Assembly (NCBI GenBank): GCA_016183235.1
Contig: JACPFA010000027.1
Coordinates: 1-64,000 of the forward strand
Reading direction: 5' to 3'
DNA: 64,000 nucleotides
Origin: Deltaproteobacteria bacterium
GTDB taxonomy: Bacteria; UBA10199; DSSB01; JACPFA01
Shown here: in pieces, positions 63,291-64,000 of the stretch
How the letters are laid out: every line of letters begins with the position of its first letter
Numbering within the stretch: the stretch's first letter is position 1
Translations under genes and position numbers: made by a program
Notes under the pieces: model-generated
Told to the model about the DNA's origin: nothing
Databases searched by the model: none
What the model saw: only the letters and a program-made list of their open reading frames with translations

Positions 63291-63971
63291 ATGTTTGAAG
63301 GTTTTTTTGAGTTTGTCAATTCACTCCATACTCGCGAAGGGCTGGAATTGCTCATTCGCCATGGCGGCTTAACCGTTTTGATTGGTATTATTTTTGCCGA
63401 AACGGGATTGCTCGCCGGGTTCTTTTTGCCAGGAGATTCGTTGTTGATAACTGCAGGCGTGTTGAGTGCAAAATCGTTCAATGGGGACGAGCCAGTTCTC
63501 AATGTTTATAGTTTAATTATTACCTTAATTGTTGCAGCAGTAACTGGGGATCAATTGGGTTATTTATTAGGTCTTAAAACAGGGCCTAAAATTTTTAGTC
63601 GACCCGATTCACGTTTTTTTAAGCGCAAACATGCCTTAGCTGCTCATAGTTTTTATGAACGACATGGCGGCAAAGCGCTCATTATGGCTCGATTCATGCC
63701 GATTTTTCGTACCTTTGTGCCCTTTATTGCAGGCGTTGCCACCATGTCTTATCGGCGATTTTTTTGCTTTAGTTTATTAGGGGGTACGTTTTGGGTTACG
63801 AGCATTACCTTCTTGGGTTATTTTATTGGGCAAAGCCCGCTGGGGGAAAAACTTCATTTAGTGATCTTGACGGTAATTTTTCTTTCCATTTTGCCCATGC
63901 TCTTGGGTGGCATTCGTCATTTTTACCTTAAAAAAAAACCCCTCACTAATTTGGACATCAGTGCTAGCTAA
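63291..63971 (+). CDS. DedA/SNARE-associated family membrane protein
   Basis: 226 aa from MFEGFFEFV at 63291; a TTG at 63279 is an alternative start. FAETGLLAGFFLPGDSLLITAGVLS, GDQLGYLLGLKTGP, FYERHGGKALIMARFMPIFRTFVPFIAGVATMSYRRF and GTFWVTSITFLGYFIG are DedA signatures with the essential Glu, Asp and Arg residues. These proteins are undecaprenyl-phosphate or lipid flippases needed for envelope homeostasis. Ends 26 bp before the window edge. Confidence 0.93.
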   Translation: MFEGFFEFVNSLHTREGLELLIRHGGLTVLIGIIFAETGLLAGFFLPGDSLLITAGVLSAKSFNGDEPVLNVYSLIITLIVAAVTGDQLGYLLGLKTGPKIFSRPDSRFFKRKHALAAHSFYERHGGKALIMARFMPIFRTFVPFIAGVATMSYRRFFCFSLLGGTFWVTSITFLGYFIGQSPLGEKLHLVILTVIFLSILPMLLGGIRHFYLKKKPLTNLDISAS

Positions 63972-64000
63972 GTCAGCATTTTTTTAAACTCATAAAAAGG

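Overview
The window looks like a chromosomal segment of a Gram-negative bacterium of roughly 44-45% GC by eye. It carries many lipobox lipoproteins, a phosphate-selective porin, an RND-type adaptor lipoprotein, TatA, enhancer-dependent sigma-54 promoters, a Ser/Thr kinase-TPR protein and an FtsY with an N-terminal membrane segment. That mix fits a deltaproteobacterial (in the old broad sense) or Bdellovibrio/UBA10199-like lineage. The taxonomic guess is inference from gene content only. Almost all genes are ordinary chromosomal genes. What is unusual is the very large number of short palindromic repeats, several of which have entered reading frames.

Layout. 1-0.35 kb: start of a transposase gene and IS-end repeats, then the rho promoter. 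0.35-5.5 kb: rho, then an accessory patch (nuclease-like protein, DinD, phosphodiester glycosidase-like protein, MazF/antitoxin pair, aldehyde dehydrogenase scrap). 5.7-20.4 kb: RND adaptor, glyS, ppdK, two tandem beta-propeller lipoproteins, smc, ftsY, Na/Pi symporter. 20.6-26.7 kb: small lipoprotein, XRE regulator, TatD, Bax-inhibitor-like protein, and a phosphate-scavenging pair (OprP-like porin with a Pho-box-like site, alkaline phosphatase). 26.8-37 kb: an internally duplicated unknown protein behind a sigma-54 promoter, VapBC-like pair, HU, a kinase plus sigma-54 activator operon, and two paralogous glycine-rich lipoproteins. 37-49.9 kb: BKACE-like enzyme, lipid kinase, intein-containing uracil-DNA glycosylase, phospholipase C-like protein, discoidin-like lipoprotein, coaBC, mgtE, class II aldolase, tatA, acyl-CoA dehydrogenase. 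50-55.4 kb: tRNA-Pro, two lipoprotein genes behind matching sigma-54 promoters, and between them a STAS-like/ATPase pair bracketed by direct repeats. 55.4-64 kb: ssrA-smpB, SDR, glutaredoxin-BolA, tRNA-Glu, four-helix bundle protein, GH25, bacterioferritin, RNA helicase, receiver protein, DedA.

Themes. (1) An intein sits in a family-4 uracil-DNA glycosylase exactly before a predicted Fe-S ligand cysteine. (2) Three sigma-54 (-24/-12) promoters precede secreted or unknown proteins, and the window also holds a kinase/sigma-54-activator operon that is a candidate regulator. (3) At least five families of palindromic repeats are present: a 'tgtcatyccc...' family, a 'tgtcattgcgagc...' family, a ~95 bp 'cacgtctt...' family, 140-310 bp nested palindromes, and a ~127 bp element with 15 bp terminal inverted repeats. 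Copies are nested inside one another, lie 3' of both tRNAs, and supply coding sequence to a lipoprotein signal peptide, a BKACE N-terminus, a second lipoprotein N-terminus and the BolA C-terminus. No CRISPR array, rRNA or intact prophage was seen.
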